DNA from: Roseovarius sp.
Lineage (GTDB): Bacteria; Pseudomonadota; Alphaproteobacteria; Rhodobacterales; Rhodobacteraceae
Length of the DNA: 64,000 nt
Direction: 5' to 3'
Assembly (NCBI RefSeq): GCF_027019125.1
Contig: NZ_JALUXE010000028.1
Location: 1-64,000, forward strand
Under the pieces are notes generated by a model. That model did no database searches, was not told the origin of the DNA, and saw only the letters and a program-made list of their open reading frames with translations. Within the stretch, counting starts at the first letter, position 1, and each line of letters begins with the position of its first letter. Shown piece by piece: positions 28,613-37,365 of the stretch. The translations under genes were made by a program, and so were the position numbers.

Positions 28613-28978
28613 TCAGGCGGCCAGCGCACCCTTGGCCTGGTCCACGATGGCAGCAAAGGCTGCGGGCTCGTGCACGGCCAGATCGGCCAGAACCTTGCGG
28701 TCCACTTCGACCCCGGCCAGCGCCAGACCGTTGATGAAGCGCGAGTAGGTCAGCGATTCGTCATGGGCGCGCACAGCCGCGTTGATCCGCTGGATCCACA
28801 GAGCGCGGAAATTGCGCTTGCGGTTCTTGCGGTCGCGGGTCGCGTATTGGTTGGCCTTGTCGACGGCCTGCGCGGCCACCTTGAAGGTGTTCTTGCGGCG
28901 GCCATAATAACCTTTGGCGGCCTTGATGACTTTCTTGTGACGGGCGTGGGTGACAACCCCACCTTTGACGCGTGACAT
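28613..28978 (-). CDS. rplT: 50S ribosomal protein L20
   Basis: A 121-residue Lys/Arg-rich ribosomal protein: [19 protein letters not shown], then [13 protein letters not shown] and [19 protein letters not shown], the conserved L20 core. It binds 23S rRNA early in 50S assembly and in many bacteria represses its own operon. It follows rpmI by 14 bases and ends at a strong terminator. Confidence 0.97.
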   Translation of the reverse strand: MSRVKGGVVTHARHKKVIKAAKGYYGRRKNTFKVAAQAVDKANQYATRDRKNRKRNFRALWIQRINAAVRAHDESLTYSRFINGLALAGVEVDRKVLADLAVHEPAAFAAIVDQAKGALAA

Positions 28979-28992
28979 ATCCTAAATCCTCC

Positions 28993-29193
28993 TTAGCGCG
29001 CGTAGGGCATCATCGGCTTGATGATCCCTTCATCAGGCTTCGACAGCGTGGTCGTGCCACGGGCGTTGCGGATGAATTTGTTGGTACGCTTGATCATGCC
29101 ATGGCGCTTGCCGGCCTGTGCGGCCACCACGCGGCCAGAGGCCGTCACTTTGAACCGCTTCTTGCAGCTCGACTTGGTCTTCATCTTGGGCAT
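28993..29193 (-). CDS. rpmI: 50S ribosomal protein L35
   Basis: 66 residues, [20 protein letters not shown] and [15 protein letters not shown], typical of L35. Start 29193 has a GAGGAGCC site upstream. infC, which precedes rpmI in many bacteria, is not adjacent; the two-gene operon has its own promoter at 29272-29300. Confidence 0.97.
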   Translation of the reverse strand: MPKMKTKSSCKKRFKVTASGRVVAAQAGKRHGMIKRTNKFIRNARGTTTLSKPDEGIIKPMMPYAR

Positions 29194-29271
29194 TTCCGGC
29201 TCCTCTATTCGGTCGGTAGAACCGCACGACTCGGCATGCCACATCTGGCCGGTCCTGCGGGGTGAGCGCGC

Positions 29272-29300
29272 CGTATACGCGGCGCGCGGCCATTGTTCAA
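29272..29300 (-). promoter_or_regulatory. Sigma-70 promoter of rpmI-rplT
   Basis: On the minus strand TTGAAC (29295-29300) and TATACG (29272-29277) are spaced by exactly 17 bases. This leaves a leader of about 70 bases before the rpmI start. The same -10 hexamer and spacing occur before rpsA. Confidence 0.75.
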
Positions 29301-29328
29301 GAGGGTTTGACCAGGGATTATGCGCGGC

Positions 29329-29553
29329 TCAACCCACGTAGCGCGCGATGACCCGCACCAGCACGTCGGGCAAATCACCGAAACTGTAGCCACCCGGCTT
29401 GTTGCTGATCGCCCAGACGACCAACCCGCCCGAGGCCATCAAGACAAAGGTCGCCACGCGCGGCGGGTGCCCCTCGGACAGGGCCGATATGATCGAAGGT
29501 ATGGAGAAGACCCCCAGCACCATGCCGATGGCCATCGCCAGATCAGGGTCCAT
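29329..29553 (-). CDS. Small membrane protein of unknown function
   Basis: 74 residues with two membrane segments (AMAIGMVLGVFSIPSIISALSE region and ATFVLMASGGLVVWAI) followed by a Gly-rich linker and a short amphipathic end. A GGAGG site lies about seven bases before ATG 29553. It is downstream of pyk on the same strand (41-base gap). I do not recognise the family. Confidence 0.78.
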   Translation of the reverse strand: MDPDLAMAIGMVLGVFSIPSIISALSEGHPPRVATFVLMASGGLVVWAISNKPGGYSFGDLPDVLVRVIARYVG

Positions 29554-29594
29554 CACATACCTCCGGAAAATACCTTGAACGAAACAGTGACAGT

Positions 29595-31040
29595 TTAACC
29601 CGGATCGGTGGCGTAAATCAAACTTTCCTGACAGGGGGCCACACGCAGGATATTGGTCGTGCCGGGCACGTTGAAGGGCACGCCCGCCGTCACCACGATC
29701 TGATCGTTCTCGGTGGCATAGCCATGCGCGCGCGCCGCCCGCGCGGCATTGATCACCGCCATCTTGAAGCGCGTCAGCTCGCCCGTCATGACGCAGGTCA
29801 CGCCCCATGTCAGCGCCAGCCGCCGCGCCGTGTCCAAGAGGCTGGTCAGCGCAAGGATCGGCACACGCGGCCGCTCGCGCGCGGTCAAGAGCGCGGTCGT
29901 GCCCGATTCCGTGTAGCAGCAGATCACCTTGATATCAGCGGTTTCTGCAATCTCGCGCGCGGCGGCGACGATGCCATCGGCCACGCTCTGCCGGTTGACG
30001 CGGCGGCTGGCCTCGATCACCTCGCGATAGGTCGGATCGCTCTCGACCTCGATCGCCACATTGTCCATCGTGCGCACCGCCTCAACGGGGTATTGCCCCG
30101 CCGCGGATTCCGCCGAGAGCATGATCGCATCCGATCCCTCATAGATCGCGGTGGCCACGTCCGACACTTCGGCGCGGGTGGGCATCGGGCTTTCGATCAT
30201 GGATTCGAGCATCTGCGTCGCCACGATCACCGGCTTGGCCGCCGCGCGACACCGCCGGATCAGGCGCTTCTGAATGGGCGGCACATTCTGCACCGGCAAT
30301 TCCACCCCCAGATCGCCGCGCGCCACCATGATCCCGTCGCTGACCGCGAGAATCTCGTCGAACCGCTTCACGCCGGCGGGCTTTTCGATCTTGGACATGA
30401 TCGCGGCCCGGCCGCGCACCAGTTCCCGCGCCTCGGTCACATCCTCGGGGCGCTGCACGAAACTCAGCGCCAGCCAATCCACCCCAAGCTCGCAAATGAA
30501 TTCCAGATCCGACAGATCCTTTTCCGACAGCGCCGCCAGCGGCAGCACCACATCGGGCACGTTCACCCCCTTGCGATTCGAAATGGTGCCGCCCGCGATC
30601 ACCTCGCAATCGGCGAACTCCGGCCCACAGGCGGTCACACGCAGGCGGATCTTGCCATCGTTCACCAGCAGGTTGGCCCCCGGCTCCAACGCCGCGAAAA
30701 TCTCGGGATGCGGCAGGCAGACGCGGCTGGCGTCCCCCTCGGCCTCGTCGAGGTCAAGCCGGAACGCCGCCCCGGCGACCAGCTCCTCCTCGCCCTTGGC
30801 GAACACGCCTACGCGCAGTTTCGGCCCCTGCAAATCGCCCAGGATCGCAATCGGGCTGTCCAGATCGGCCTCGACCTGCCGGATGATGCGATGCCGCTCT
30901 GCAATATCGGCCTGCGTGCCATGGCTCATGTTGAGACGAAACACATCCGCCCCCGCCTCGTGCAGCGCCCGGATCGTATCATAATCAGACGAGGCCGGGC
31001 CCAAAGTGGCCACGATCTTGACATTGCGGTTGCGTCTCAT
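29595..31040 (-). CDS. pyk: Pyruvate kinase
   Basis: Converts phosphoenolpyruvate and ADP to pyruvate and ATP, the last step of glycolysis. 481 residues with substrate loop NMSHGTQADI, NRKGVNVPDV, the catalytic region MSKIEKPAGV, metal-binding MVARGDLGVE, and the signature QMLESMIESPMPTRAEVSD. An operator-like palindrome lies 35-48 bases upstream of the start. Confidence 0.96.
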   Translation of the reverse strand: MRRNRNVKIVATLGPASSDYDTIRALHEAGADVFRLNMSHGTQADIAERHRIIRQVEADLDSPIAILGDLQGPKLRVGVFAKGEEELVAGAAFRLDLDEAEGDASRVCLPHPEIFAALEPGANLLVNDGKIRLRVTACGPEFADCEVIAGGTISNRKGVNVPDVVLPLAALSEKDLSDLEFICELGVDWLALSFVQRPEDVTEARELVRGRAAIMSKIEKPAGVKRFDEILAVSDGIMVARGDLGVELPVQNVPPIQKRLIRRCRAAAKPVIVATQMLESMIESPMPTRAEVSDVATAIYEGSDAIMLSAESAAGQYPVEAVRTMDNVAIEVESDPTYREVIEASRRVNRQSVADGIVAAAREIAETADIKVICCYTESGTTALLTARERPRVPILALTSLLDTARRLALTWGVTCVMTGELTRFKMAVINAARAARAHGYATENDQIVVTAGVPFNVPGTTNILRVAPCQESLIYATDPG

Positions 31041-31073
31041 CTCATGCGTCCTTCATCCTTGACATCACAGGTT

Positions 31074-31089
31074 ATGTTAACGCTAACAT
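31074..31089. promoter_or_regulatory. Palindromic operator upstream of pyk (LacI-family type, CceR-like)
   Basis: The sequence ATGTTAACGCTAACAT is a near-perfect palindrome of the form TGTTA-N-CG-N-TAACA, typical of LacI-family sites. The LacI-type regulator CceR of Rhodobacter, which controls glycolytic and gluconeogenic genes, is reported to use a motif of this form; I make the link from memory of that work. It lies between pyk and the divergent hydrolase and could affect both. Confidence 0.6.
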
Positions 31090-31146
31090 CACCCTTTCGC
31101 GCCTTATCGCGCAATTCACATTGTCCCGCAACTGTTCTAAAGGACG

Positions 31147-31908
31147 ATGACAGGAAAAACCAAGCCAATGATGTATCACCCATTTCAGATCGACGGGCAG
31201 GATCGCCCCGAACGCTGGCTCGTGACCTGCGATCACGCCAGCAACCGCGTGCCGGATTTCGTCAACGGCGGCTGCCTTGGCGTGGCGCCAGAGGATATGG
31301 CGCGCCACATCGCCTATGACGTGGGCGCCGCCGGTGTCACCCGCGCGCTGGCCGAAGCCTTGAACGGCCCGGCCATCCTCAGCAACTTCTCGCGCCTCGT
31401 GATCGACCCGAACCGGGGCGAGGATGACCCGACCCTGGTGATGCGCCTCTATGACGGCACGATCATTCCCGGCAATCGCCACGCCACCCCAGACGACATC
31501 GAGCGCCGCCTCAACCGGCTCTACCGCCCCTATCACACCGCCTTGGCGGACTTGGCCGCGCGCCGCGCCGATACGGTCATTGTCTCGATCCACAGCTTCA
31601 CCCCGCAATTGCGTGGCCGCCCGCCCCGCCCCTGGCATATCGGGCTGCTCTACGCCGCCGATGAACGGCTGGCCAAGCCGCTTCTGGCCCGCCTCACCCA
31701 AGAGCCCGACCTCTGCGTCGGCTATAACGAGCCTTACAGCGGCCACCTGCCCGGCGATGCCATCGCGCGCCATGCCATCGCCTACGAGCGGCCCAATGTG
31801 CTGATCGAATTGCGCAACGACCTGATCGAAACCCCCGCGCAACAGACCGCCTGGGCGCTTCGCCTCGCCCCCATCCTGCAAGAGGTCGCGGCCCAGACCG
31901 GCCTCTGA
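31147..31908 (+). CDS. N-formylglutamate amidohydrolase family protein
   Basis: 253 residues of the FGase family. Zinc-ligand-containing CDHASNRVP lies near the N-terminus, and DPNRGEDDPTLVMRLYDG, SIHSFTP and PNVLIELRNDLIE are the family blocks. Family members deformylate N-formylglutamate in histidine breakdown, but no hut genes are present, so the substrate is open. The start at 31147 has AAGGAC only three bases upstream; 31168 or 31171 (MMYHPFQID) are plausible alternatives. Confidence 0.85.
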   Translation: MTGKTKPMMYHPFQIDGQDRPERWLVTCDHASNRVPDFVNGGCLGVAPEDMARHIAYDVGAAGVTRALAEALNGPAILSNFSRLVIDPNRGEDDPTLVMRLYDGTIIPGNRHATPDDIERRLNRLYRPYHTALADLAARRADTVIVSIHSFTPQLRGRPPRPWHIGLLYAADERLAKPLLARLTQEPDLCVGYNEPYSGHLPGDAIARHAIAYERPNVLIELRNDLIETPAQQTAWALRLAPILQEVAAQTGL

Positions 31909-31931
31909 TCCCGCCAACACGGAGAATGACC

Positions 31932-32246
31932 ATGGACGACCAGACCCGCATCGAACTTGAGGCCGCCGCCTTTCGCGCCCTGCGCGCGCATCTGATGGAC
32001 AAGCGCGCCGATGTGCAGAACATCGACATGATGAACCTCGCCGGCTTCTGCCGCAACTGCCTCAGCCGCTGGTATCAAGAAGCCGCCAACGCCCGTGGCA
32101 TCGAGATGTCCAAGGACGACGCGCGCGAGATTTTCTATGGCATGCCCTATGACGACTGGAAATCGCAGAACCAGACCGAGGCCAGCGCCGAGCAACAGGC
32201 GGCGTTCACCAAATCCTTCGCCGAGAATGTCGGCCCCAAGGACTGA
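31932..32246 (+). CDS. DUF1244 family protein
   Basis: A 104-residue protein with the DUF1244 core: MDKRADVQNIDMMNLAGFCR, NCLSRWYQEAA and YGMPYDDWK. Two close Cys residues (CRNC) suggest metal or redox function, but none is proven. ATG 31932 is chosen over 31926 because GGAGA lies at 31921-31925, well spaced for the later codon. It follows the amidohydrolase by 23 bases. Confidence 0.88.
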   Translation: MDDQTRIELEAAAFRALRAHLMDKRADVQNIDMMNLAGFCRNCLSRWYQEAANARGIEMSKDDAREIFYGMPYDDWKSQNQTEASAEQQAAFTKSFAENVGPKD

Positions 32247-32252
32247 CCGCAG

Positions 32253-32301
32253 CTTTCATCGTTCTTCAAATACTCAAATTCCCCCGGCCTGCCCGCCGGG
32301 G
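32253..32301. repeat. Short intergenic motif copy 2 plus GC stem-loop
   Basis: The inverted copy of the GAGTATTT...AAGAAC motif (32253-32280) is followed at once by a perfect CCCCGGC/GCCGGGG hairpin (32282-32288 with 32295-32301). It lies between DUF1244 and the GST gene and may act as a 3'-end element. Confidence 0.45.
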
Positions 32302-32320
32302 CCAGACTCGAGGCTGTCCG

Positions 32321-33016
32321 ATGACCGCGCCCTACCGCCTGCACTACGCCCCTGACAACGCCTCGGTGATCGTCCGCCTCACGCTCGAGGAACTGGGCCT
32401 GCCCTATGAAACGGCGCTGCTGGAGCGCTCGAAACAGGCGCATGCCGCGCCCGCCTATCTCGCGCTCAACCCCGGCGGGCTGATCCCCACGCTGGAAACG
32501 CCCGAGGGGGCCATTTTCGAAACCGGCGCGATCCTCCTTTGGCTGGCCGACCGGCACGGGCGGCTGGCCCCTGCCCCGGATGCGCCCACGCGCGGCGATT
32601 TCCTCAAATGGCTGTTCTATCTCGCGAATACCGCCCATACTGCCCTGCGCATGAGCTTTTACGCCGAGAAATACGTGGGGCCCGACCGCGACGCGCAGCA
32701 CCTCTTGCGCAGCACGATGCAGGCGCGTTTTGGCGACTGTCTGGACATACTCGAAACCCGCGCCGCGCCGTGGTTCTCGGCCGAGACGCCCTCGGTGCTG
32801 GATTACTACCTTGCCTGCCTCATGCGGTGGCGCGCGCTCTATCCCGAGGGCCTGCGCGGCAGCTATGACGTAAGCGCCTGGCCGCGCCTGCACGCGTTGC
32901 TGACGCATCTCGAATCCCGCCCCGCCACTGGCCGCGTGGCCGCCGCCGAAGGCCTCGGCGCGCACCCCTTCACCGCCCCCGACTATTGCGATCCCCCCGA
33001 GGGCACCGCCACCTGA
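32321..33016 (+). CDS. Glutathione S-transferase family protein
   Basis: 231 residues with an N-terminal thioredoxin-like domain (RLHYAPDNASVIVRLTLEEL, then NPGGLIPTLETPEG and FETGAILLWLADRHG, the glutathione-binding cis-Pro and Glu-Thr) and an all-helical C-terminal domain. The Ser in APDNAS is the likely catalytic residue of a beta/zeta-like class. The substrate is unknown. It is monocistronic or loosely linked to DUF1244. Confidence 0.88.
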   Translation: MTAPYRLHYAPDNASVIVRLTLEELGLPYETALLERSKQAHAAPAYLALNPGGLIPTLETPEGAIFETGAILLWLADRHGRLAPAPDAPTRGDFLKWLFYLANTAHTALRMSFYAEKYVGPDRDAQHLLRSTMQARFGDCLDILETRAAPWFSAETPSVLDYYLACLMRWRALYPEGLRGSYDVSAWPRLHALLTHLESRPATGRVAAAEGLGAHPFTAPDYCDPPEGTAT

Positions 33017-33115
33017 TACGACCACATGGCAAGGAGCCACCCTTGAAGCGTCGCTTTCGGACAAGTAGATCAAGGGGCGAGCGGCGATAAGACCCGCGAT
33101 CAGGGAGCGCGCCTT

Positions 33116-34489
33116 ATGTTTCTATCCGTCTTCGATATGTTCAAGGTGGGCATCGGCCCCTCTTCTTCGCATACCATGGGGCCGATGGTCGCCGCCGCGC
33201 GCTTCCTCGACAAGATGCGCGCCGCCCCGTTTCACTATGCCGGATTGCGCGGCTCGCTGCATGGCAGCCTTGCCTTTACCGGCGTGGGCCATGCCACTGA
33301 CCGCGCCACCATCCTTGGCCTCGCCGGGTTCCTCCCCGACACCTATGACCACGCCCGCGCCGAGGCGGTGCTGGAAGAGATTCGCGACAGCCACACCGTC
33401 ACACCCCCCGGCCTGCCCACGCTCAAGTTCCACCCCAAGGAAGACCTGATCTTCGATTTCGGCCCCAACCTGCCCGGCCATGCCAATGGCATGATCCTGA
33501 TGGCCACTGATGCCCAGGGCGATGTGATCCTGCAGGAAACCTACTATTCCATCGGCGGCGGCTTTGTGCTGACCGACGGGGAATTGGCCGCAGGCAAGGC
33601 CACGGACGAGGGCGCACCGATCCCCTACCCGTTCAAATCCGCCGCCGAGATGCTGGAAATGGCCGAACGCTCGGGCAAGAGCATCGCCCAGATGAAACGC
33701 GCCAATGAAATCGCGCGCGGCGGCCCCGAAAATCTGCGCTCCGGCGTGGCGCGGATCTGGCAGGTCATGAACGACTGCATCGAACGCGGCCTTTCGACCG
33801 AAGGCATCCTGCCCGGCGGTCTGCAGGTCAAGCGCCGCGCCAAGGGCATCCGCGACGCGCTGATGGCCGAGCGTGGCACGAACCTCACCGCCCCGCACAA
33901 GATCAACGACTGGATGAGCGCCTATGCCATGGCGGTGAACGAGGAGAACGCCGCCGGCGGTCAGGTCGTGACCGCCCCCACCAATGGCGCGGCGGGCGTG
34001 GTGCCGGCGGTGATCAAATACTGGCTCGAGCATGTGCCGGGCGCCCATGAGAACCAGATCGAGGAATTCCTGCTCACCGCCGCCGCCATCGGCGGTCTGG
34101 TGAAATACAACGCCTCCATCTCGGGGGCCGAGGCAGGCTGTCAGGCCGAGGTGGGCAGCGCCGCCGCCATGGGCGCGGCGGGCCTCGCCGCCGTCTTGGG
34201 CGGCACCCCCGCCCAGATCGAAAACGCCGCCGAAATCGCGCTGGAACACCACCTTGGCATGACCTGCGACCCGGTGCGCGGTCTGGTGCAGGTGCCCTGC
34301 ATCGAACGCAATGGCCTGGGCGCGATCAAGGCGGTCTCTGCCGCCTCTCTGGCGCTGCGCGGCGATGGCACGCATCTCGTGCCGCTCGACGCCTGTATCG
34401 AGACCATGCGCCAGACCGGCCATGACATGATGGAGAAATACAAGGAAACCTCCCTCGGCGGTCTCGCGGTCAATATTCCGAACTGTTGA
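33116..34489 (+). CDS. sdaA: L-serine ammonia-lyase (iron-sulfur type)
   Basis: Deaminates L-serine to pyruvate. 457 residues in a single chain: beta domain at the N-terminus ([14 protein letters not shown]) and alpha domain with cluster Cys residues in [34 protein letters not shown] and the C-terminal region. The order matches the one-polypeptide SdaA of proteobacteria. A terminator follows at 34550-34582. Confidence 0.95.
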   Translation: MFLSVFDMFKVGIGPSSSHTMGPMVAAARFLDKMRAAPFHYAGLRGSLHGSLAFTGVGHATDRATILGLAGFLPDTYDHARAEAVLEEIRDSHTVTPPGLPTLKFHPKEDLIFDFGPNLPGHANGMILMATDAQGDVILQETYYSIGGGFVLTDGELAAGKATDEGAPIPYPFKSAAEMLEMAERSGKSIAQMKRANEIARGGPENLRSGVARIWQVMNDCIERGLSTEGILPGGLQVKRRAKGIRDALMAERGTNLTAPHKINDWMSAYAMAVNEENAAGGQVVTAPTNGAAGVVPAVIKYWLEHVPGAHENQIEEFLLTAAAIGGLVKYNASISGAEAGCQAEVGSAAAMGAAGLAAVLGGTPAQIENAAEIALEHHLGMTCDPVRGLVQVPCIERNGLGAIKAVSAASLALRGDGTHLVPLDACIETMRQTGHDMMEKYKETSLGGLAVNIPNC

Positions 34490-34549
34490 GGGAGCAAGTC
34501 GCCCCAATCTCCAAAGCGCGGAATCAAGGTGCCGCAGGCACCGCCGCGC

Positions 34550-34582
34550 AGCGCCCGTCCGCCCCCTCGGGCGGGCGCTTTT
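34550..34582 (+). terminator. Intrinsic terminator of sdaA
   Basis: A 12-bp stem, AGCGCCCGTCCG (34550-34561) with CGGGCGGGCGCT (34568-34579), one mismatch, loop CCCCCT, followed by TTTT. Confidence 0.8.
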
Positions 34583-34701
34583 GCAACGTTTCATCTCAGC
34601 AAGAACGCGGAAGACTTGGCAGGCATAAATTGCCTATCATATCTGTTGATGCGCCCACCCGGCGGACAGGCACCGCGCGGCTCTCCGCTTGGGTCCAAAG
34701 G

Positions 34702-35049
34702 TCACAATATCCCCAGCACCGCCTCGGGCGGCCGCCCGATCACTGCCCGCCCCGCGCCAATCGCAATCGGCCGCTCGATCAGGATCGGATGCGCCGCCAT
34801 CGCCGCCAGCAGATCCTCTGCCGCGCTCTCGCGCCCCAACCCCAGCGCCTTGAACTGCGGCTCGCCGGGGCGCATCATCTCGATCGGCGCACAGCCCAAC
34901 AGCGCCAGAACACGCCGCACCTCGGCCAGATCCGGCGCATCCTCCAGATAGCGCCGCACCGTCACCGCGACGCCGCGCTCCTCCAACAGCGCCAGACCCG
35001 CGCGCGACTTGGAACAACGTGGATTATGCCAATAGGTGATCACAGCCAT
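34702..35049 (-). CDS. ArsC/Spx-family thioredoxin-fold protein (arsenate reductase-like)
   Basis: 115 residues with the glutaredoxin-linked ArsC motif [10 protein letters not shown] (Cys 12) and the C-terminal IERPIAI. The downstream Arg residues that bind arsenate in true ArsC (after Cys) are partly present (ERPI, VIGRP). No arsenite pump is nearby, so a YffB- or Spx-like role is equally possible. It overlaps the pyrD 3' end by 10 bases, so translation is coupled to pyrimidine synthesis genes. Confidence 0.85.
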   Translation of the reverse strand: MAVITYWHNPRCSKSRAGLALLEERGVAVTVRRYLEDAPDLAEVRRVLALLGCAPIEMMRPGEPQFKALGLGRESAAEDLLAAMAAHPILIERPIAIGAGRAVIGRPPEAVLGIL

Positions 35050-36098
35050 GCCTCCCGCCCGGTGCCCACCGCCTCGGCCACATTGGCGAAACCGTCCCGC
35101 TCCAAGAGCCGCTCCAGCCCGCGCGCGATCTCGCCGACCAAGGACATCCCCTGATACACCAGCGCCGAATAGAGCTGCACGGCGCTCGCCCCGGCGCGGA
35201 TCTTGGCATAGGCCTGCTCTGCGCTGGCAATGCCGCCCACGCCGATCAGCGGCATTTCCCCGCCCGTCAGATGCGACAGCCGCGCCAGAACCCGCGTCGA
35301 TTTCTCGAACAAGGGCTGCCCAGACAGCCCGCCCGCCTCGCCCTTGGCGGCACTCACCAGCCCCTCACGGCCCAGCGTGGTATTGGTGGCGATGATCCCG
35401 TTGAGCCCCGAGGCCCGCGCCACATCGGCGATCTCGCTCAACTCGCCATCACTCAGATCCGGCGCAATCTTGAGAAAGACGGGGATCGGCTGTGGCAACC
35501 AATCGCGCGCCTCCATGACCCCTTTCAAGAGACCCATCAGCGCCTCCGCCCCCTGCAACTCGCGCAGCTTCTCGGTATTGGGGCTGCTGACATTGACCGT
35601 GGCGAAATCCAGATGCGCGCCGCAATGCGCCAGAACGCGGGCGAAATCCTCGGCTCGGTCGGCGCTGTCCTTGTTGGCCCCGAGGTTGAGGCCGATCACG
35701 GCATCCTTTGGCCGCGCCGCCAACCGCGCCGCCGCCGCCTCCATGCCAAGGTTGTTGAACCCAAAGCGGTTGATCACCGCCCGATCCTCGCTCAGCCGGA
35801 ACAGACGTGGGCGCGGATTGCCGGGCTGCGGGCGCGGCGTGACCGCCCCCACCTCGACAAACCCAAACCCGGCGCGGGCAAGCGGCGCCAGCGCTTCGGC
35901 ATTCTTGTCGAACCCCGCCGCCAACCCCACCGGGTTGGGCAGGCGCAGCCCCGCCAGATTGGTCCTGAGCCGCGCGCTTGTATGCGGCCCCGGCGTGGGC
36001 ACCAGACCCAGTTGCAAGGCCCGCAGCGCCAGACCATGTGCTCGCTCCGGATCGACCCGATGCAACAGGCTGAGCCCCAAACGCTCCATCCCGCTCAT
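35040..36098 (-). CDS. pyrD: Dihydroorotate dehydrogenase (quinone), class 2
   Basis: Oxidises dihydroorotate to orotate with the quinone pool in pyrimidine synthesis. 352 residues with an N-terminal membrane-associating helix ([20 protein letters not shown]), FMN-binding [20 protein letters not shown], the class-2 [32 protein letters not shown] and [15 protein letters not shown]. It overlaps the DUF952 gene by four bases upstream. Confidence 0.95.
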   Translation of the reverse strand: MSGMERLGLSLLHRVDPERAHGLALRALQLGLVPTPGPHTSARLRTNLAGLRLPNPVGLAAGFDKNAEALAPLARAGFGFVEVGAVTPRPQPGNPRPRLFRLSEDRAVINRFGFNNLGMEAAAARLAARPKDAVIGLNLGANKDSADRAEDFARVLAHCGAHLDFATVNVSSPNTEKLRELQGAEALMGLLKGVMEARDWLPQPIPVFLKIAPDLSDGELSEIADVARASGLNGIIATNTTLGREGLVSAAKGEAGGLSGQPLFEKSTRVLARLSHLTGGEMPLIGVGGIASAEQAYAKIRAGASAVQLYSALVYQGMSLVGEIARGLERLLERDGFANVAEAVGTGREAWL

Positions 36099-36433
36099 TC
36101 CAGACCTGCCGGAAACTGATGCACACCGTCCACCAGCGGCAGGGGCTGCGCCCAGACCACATCCGACAGGCGCATTTCGCGGAAGAGATGCGGAAAGAGC
36201 GCGCCACCGCGCGACACCTCCCATTTCAGCGCATCGCCCAGGCGCTCCGCCTCGACCGCCACCAACATCAGACCCTCGGCACCGGCGAAATGCTTGGCCG
36301 CTGTCTCGGCGGCCTGCTCGGCCGTCGAGAAATGCACATAGCCATCGGCCACATCCACCGGCGCGCCGACGCTCTCGCCCGCGGCCCGCAATTGGGCCCA
36401 TTCCGGCCCGCGCAAGATCTTGTATATCATCAT
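36095..36433 (-). CDS. DUF952 family protein
   Basis: A 112-residue protein with the DUF952 blocks [38 protein letters not shown] and [18 protein letters not shown]. The family is related to glutathione S-transferase-like or ADP-ribosyl folds by some accounts and has no proven role. It is first in the DUF952-pyrD-arsC-like operon. Start 36433 or 36430. Confidence 0.88.
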   Translation of the reverse strand: MMIYKILRGPEWAQLRAAGESVGAPVDVADGYVHFSTAEQAAETAAKHFAGAEGLMLVAVEAERLGDALKWEVSRGGALFPHLFREMRLSDVVWAQPLPLVDGVHQFPAGLE

Positions 36434-36531
36434 GCAAGCGTGATGCCTTGGCCCCGCGCGCAGGTCAAGCGATGCTTGAGCCTCGCGCCCTGATCGGCTA
36501 GGCAGAGGGTCCGGTCACGAAAGGGCAGCCC

Positions 36532-37140
36532 ATGGCATTCACCATTGCAATCGACGGCCCCGCAGCAGCGGGCAAAGGCACCATCGGCCGGGCCCTGGCT
36601 GCGCATTTCGGCTTTGCCCATCTCGACACCGGCCTGCTCTACCGCGCCACCGGGCGGCGCATGCTGGGCGGGCTTGACCCGATCGAGGCCGCGCATTCCC
36701 TGCGCCCCGAAGACCTTGAGGCCGACGACCTGCGCACCCCCGATGTGAGCCAGGCCGCGAGCCGTGTTGCGGCGATTCCCGAGGTGCGCCAGGCGCTTCT
36801 CGATTTCCAACGCGCCTTTGCCCGGCGCGCGGGCGGGGCCGTGCTGGACGGGCGCGACATCGGCACCGTCATCTGCCCCGAGGCCGAGGTCAAACTCTTC
36901 GTCACCGCCTCCGACGCCGAACGCGCCCGCCGCCGCCATATTGAGCTGACCGGCAAGGGCCATGAGGTAACGCTCGACGAGGTGGCCCAGGACCTGCGCG
37001 ACCGCGACGCCCGCGACAGCGCCCGCGCCACCGCCCCCCTCAAACCCGCCGAGGATGCGGTGCAACTGGACACCTCGTCGATGACCATCGAAGAGGCCAC
37101 CGAACGGGCCATTGCCATCGTCACAGCGGCCCAGGGCTGA
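36532..37140 (+). CDS. cmk: Cytidylate kinase
   Basis: Phosphorylates CMP/dCMP to the diphosphates. 202 residues, P-loop region GPAAAGKGT at residues 9-17, [12 protein letters not shown], and the CMK-specific [19 protein letters not shown] ribosome site AAGGGCAG precedes ATG 36532. cmk-rpsA order is widely conserved, but rpsA has a separate promoter within the 225-base gap. Confidence 0.95.
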   Translation: MAFTIAIDGPAAAGKGTIGRALAAHFGFAHLDTGLLYRATGRRMLGGLDPIEAAHSLRPEDLEADDLRTPDVSQAASRVAAIPEVRQALLDFQRAFARRAGGAVLDGRDIGTVICPEAEVKLFVTASDAERARRRHIELTGKGHEVTLDEVAQDLRDRDARDSARATAPLKPAEDAVQLDTSSMTIEEATERAIAIVTAAQG

Positions 37141-37170
37141 GGTCCGGCACCACGCGTGCCGCAGACAGGC

Positions 37171-37199
37171 TTGATTATCCCGCCAAGCCCCTGTATACG
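37171..37199 (+). promoter_or_regulatory. Sigma-70 promoter of rpsA
   Basis: TTGATT (37171-37176) and TATACG (37194-37199) are separated by 17 bases. This places transcription start near 37206 and gives a leader of about 160 bases before rpsA. Confidence 0.75.
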
Positions 37200-37249
37200 C
37201 GCGCCTGTCACCAAAGGCGAATAAGGCCACAGGACAAAAGAGATCGAGC

Positions 37250-37279
37250 AGGGTCGGAACCACCGGCCCTCTTTGTTTT
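37250..37279 (+). promoter_or_regulatory. Terminator-like hairpin in the rpsA leader
   Basis: AGGGTCGG (37250-37257) pairs with CCGGCCCT (37263-37270, one non-canonical pair), loop AACCA, followed by TCTTTGTTTT. It lies within the transcribed leader, about 85 bases before the start codon. It could be an attenuator or an S1 autoregulatory element; no alternative antiterminator fold was resolved. Confidence 0.5.
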
Positions 37280-37365
37280 GTGACCCGCCCGACCAACGAA
37301 ACCCTGAAAGACCGGCGGAGACAACCGCACGGCCAGAAAACCGTCAAAAGGAAACCAGAGACCAC

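Noticed and set aside
34595-34690. Possible third copy of the 170-190 bp repeat
   Set aside because: Only GACTTGGC and GGCATAAA blocks match; too weak to call without alignment.
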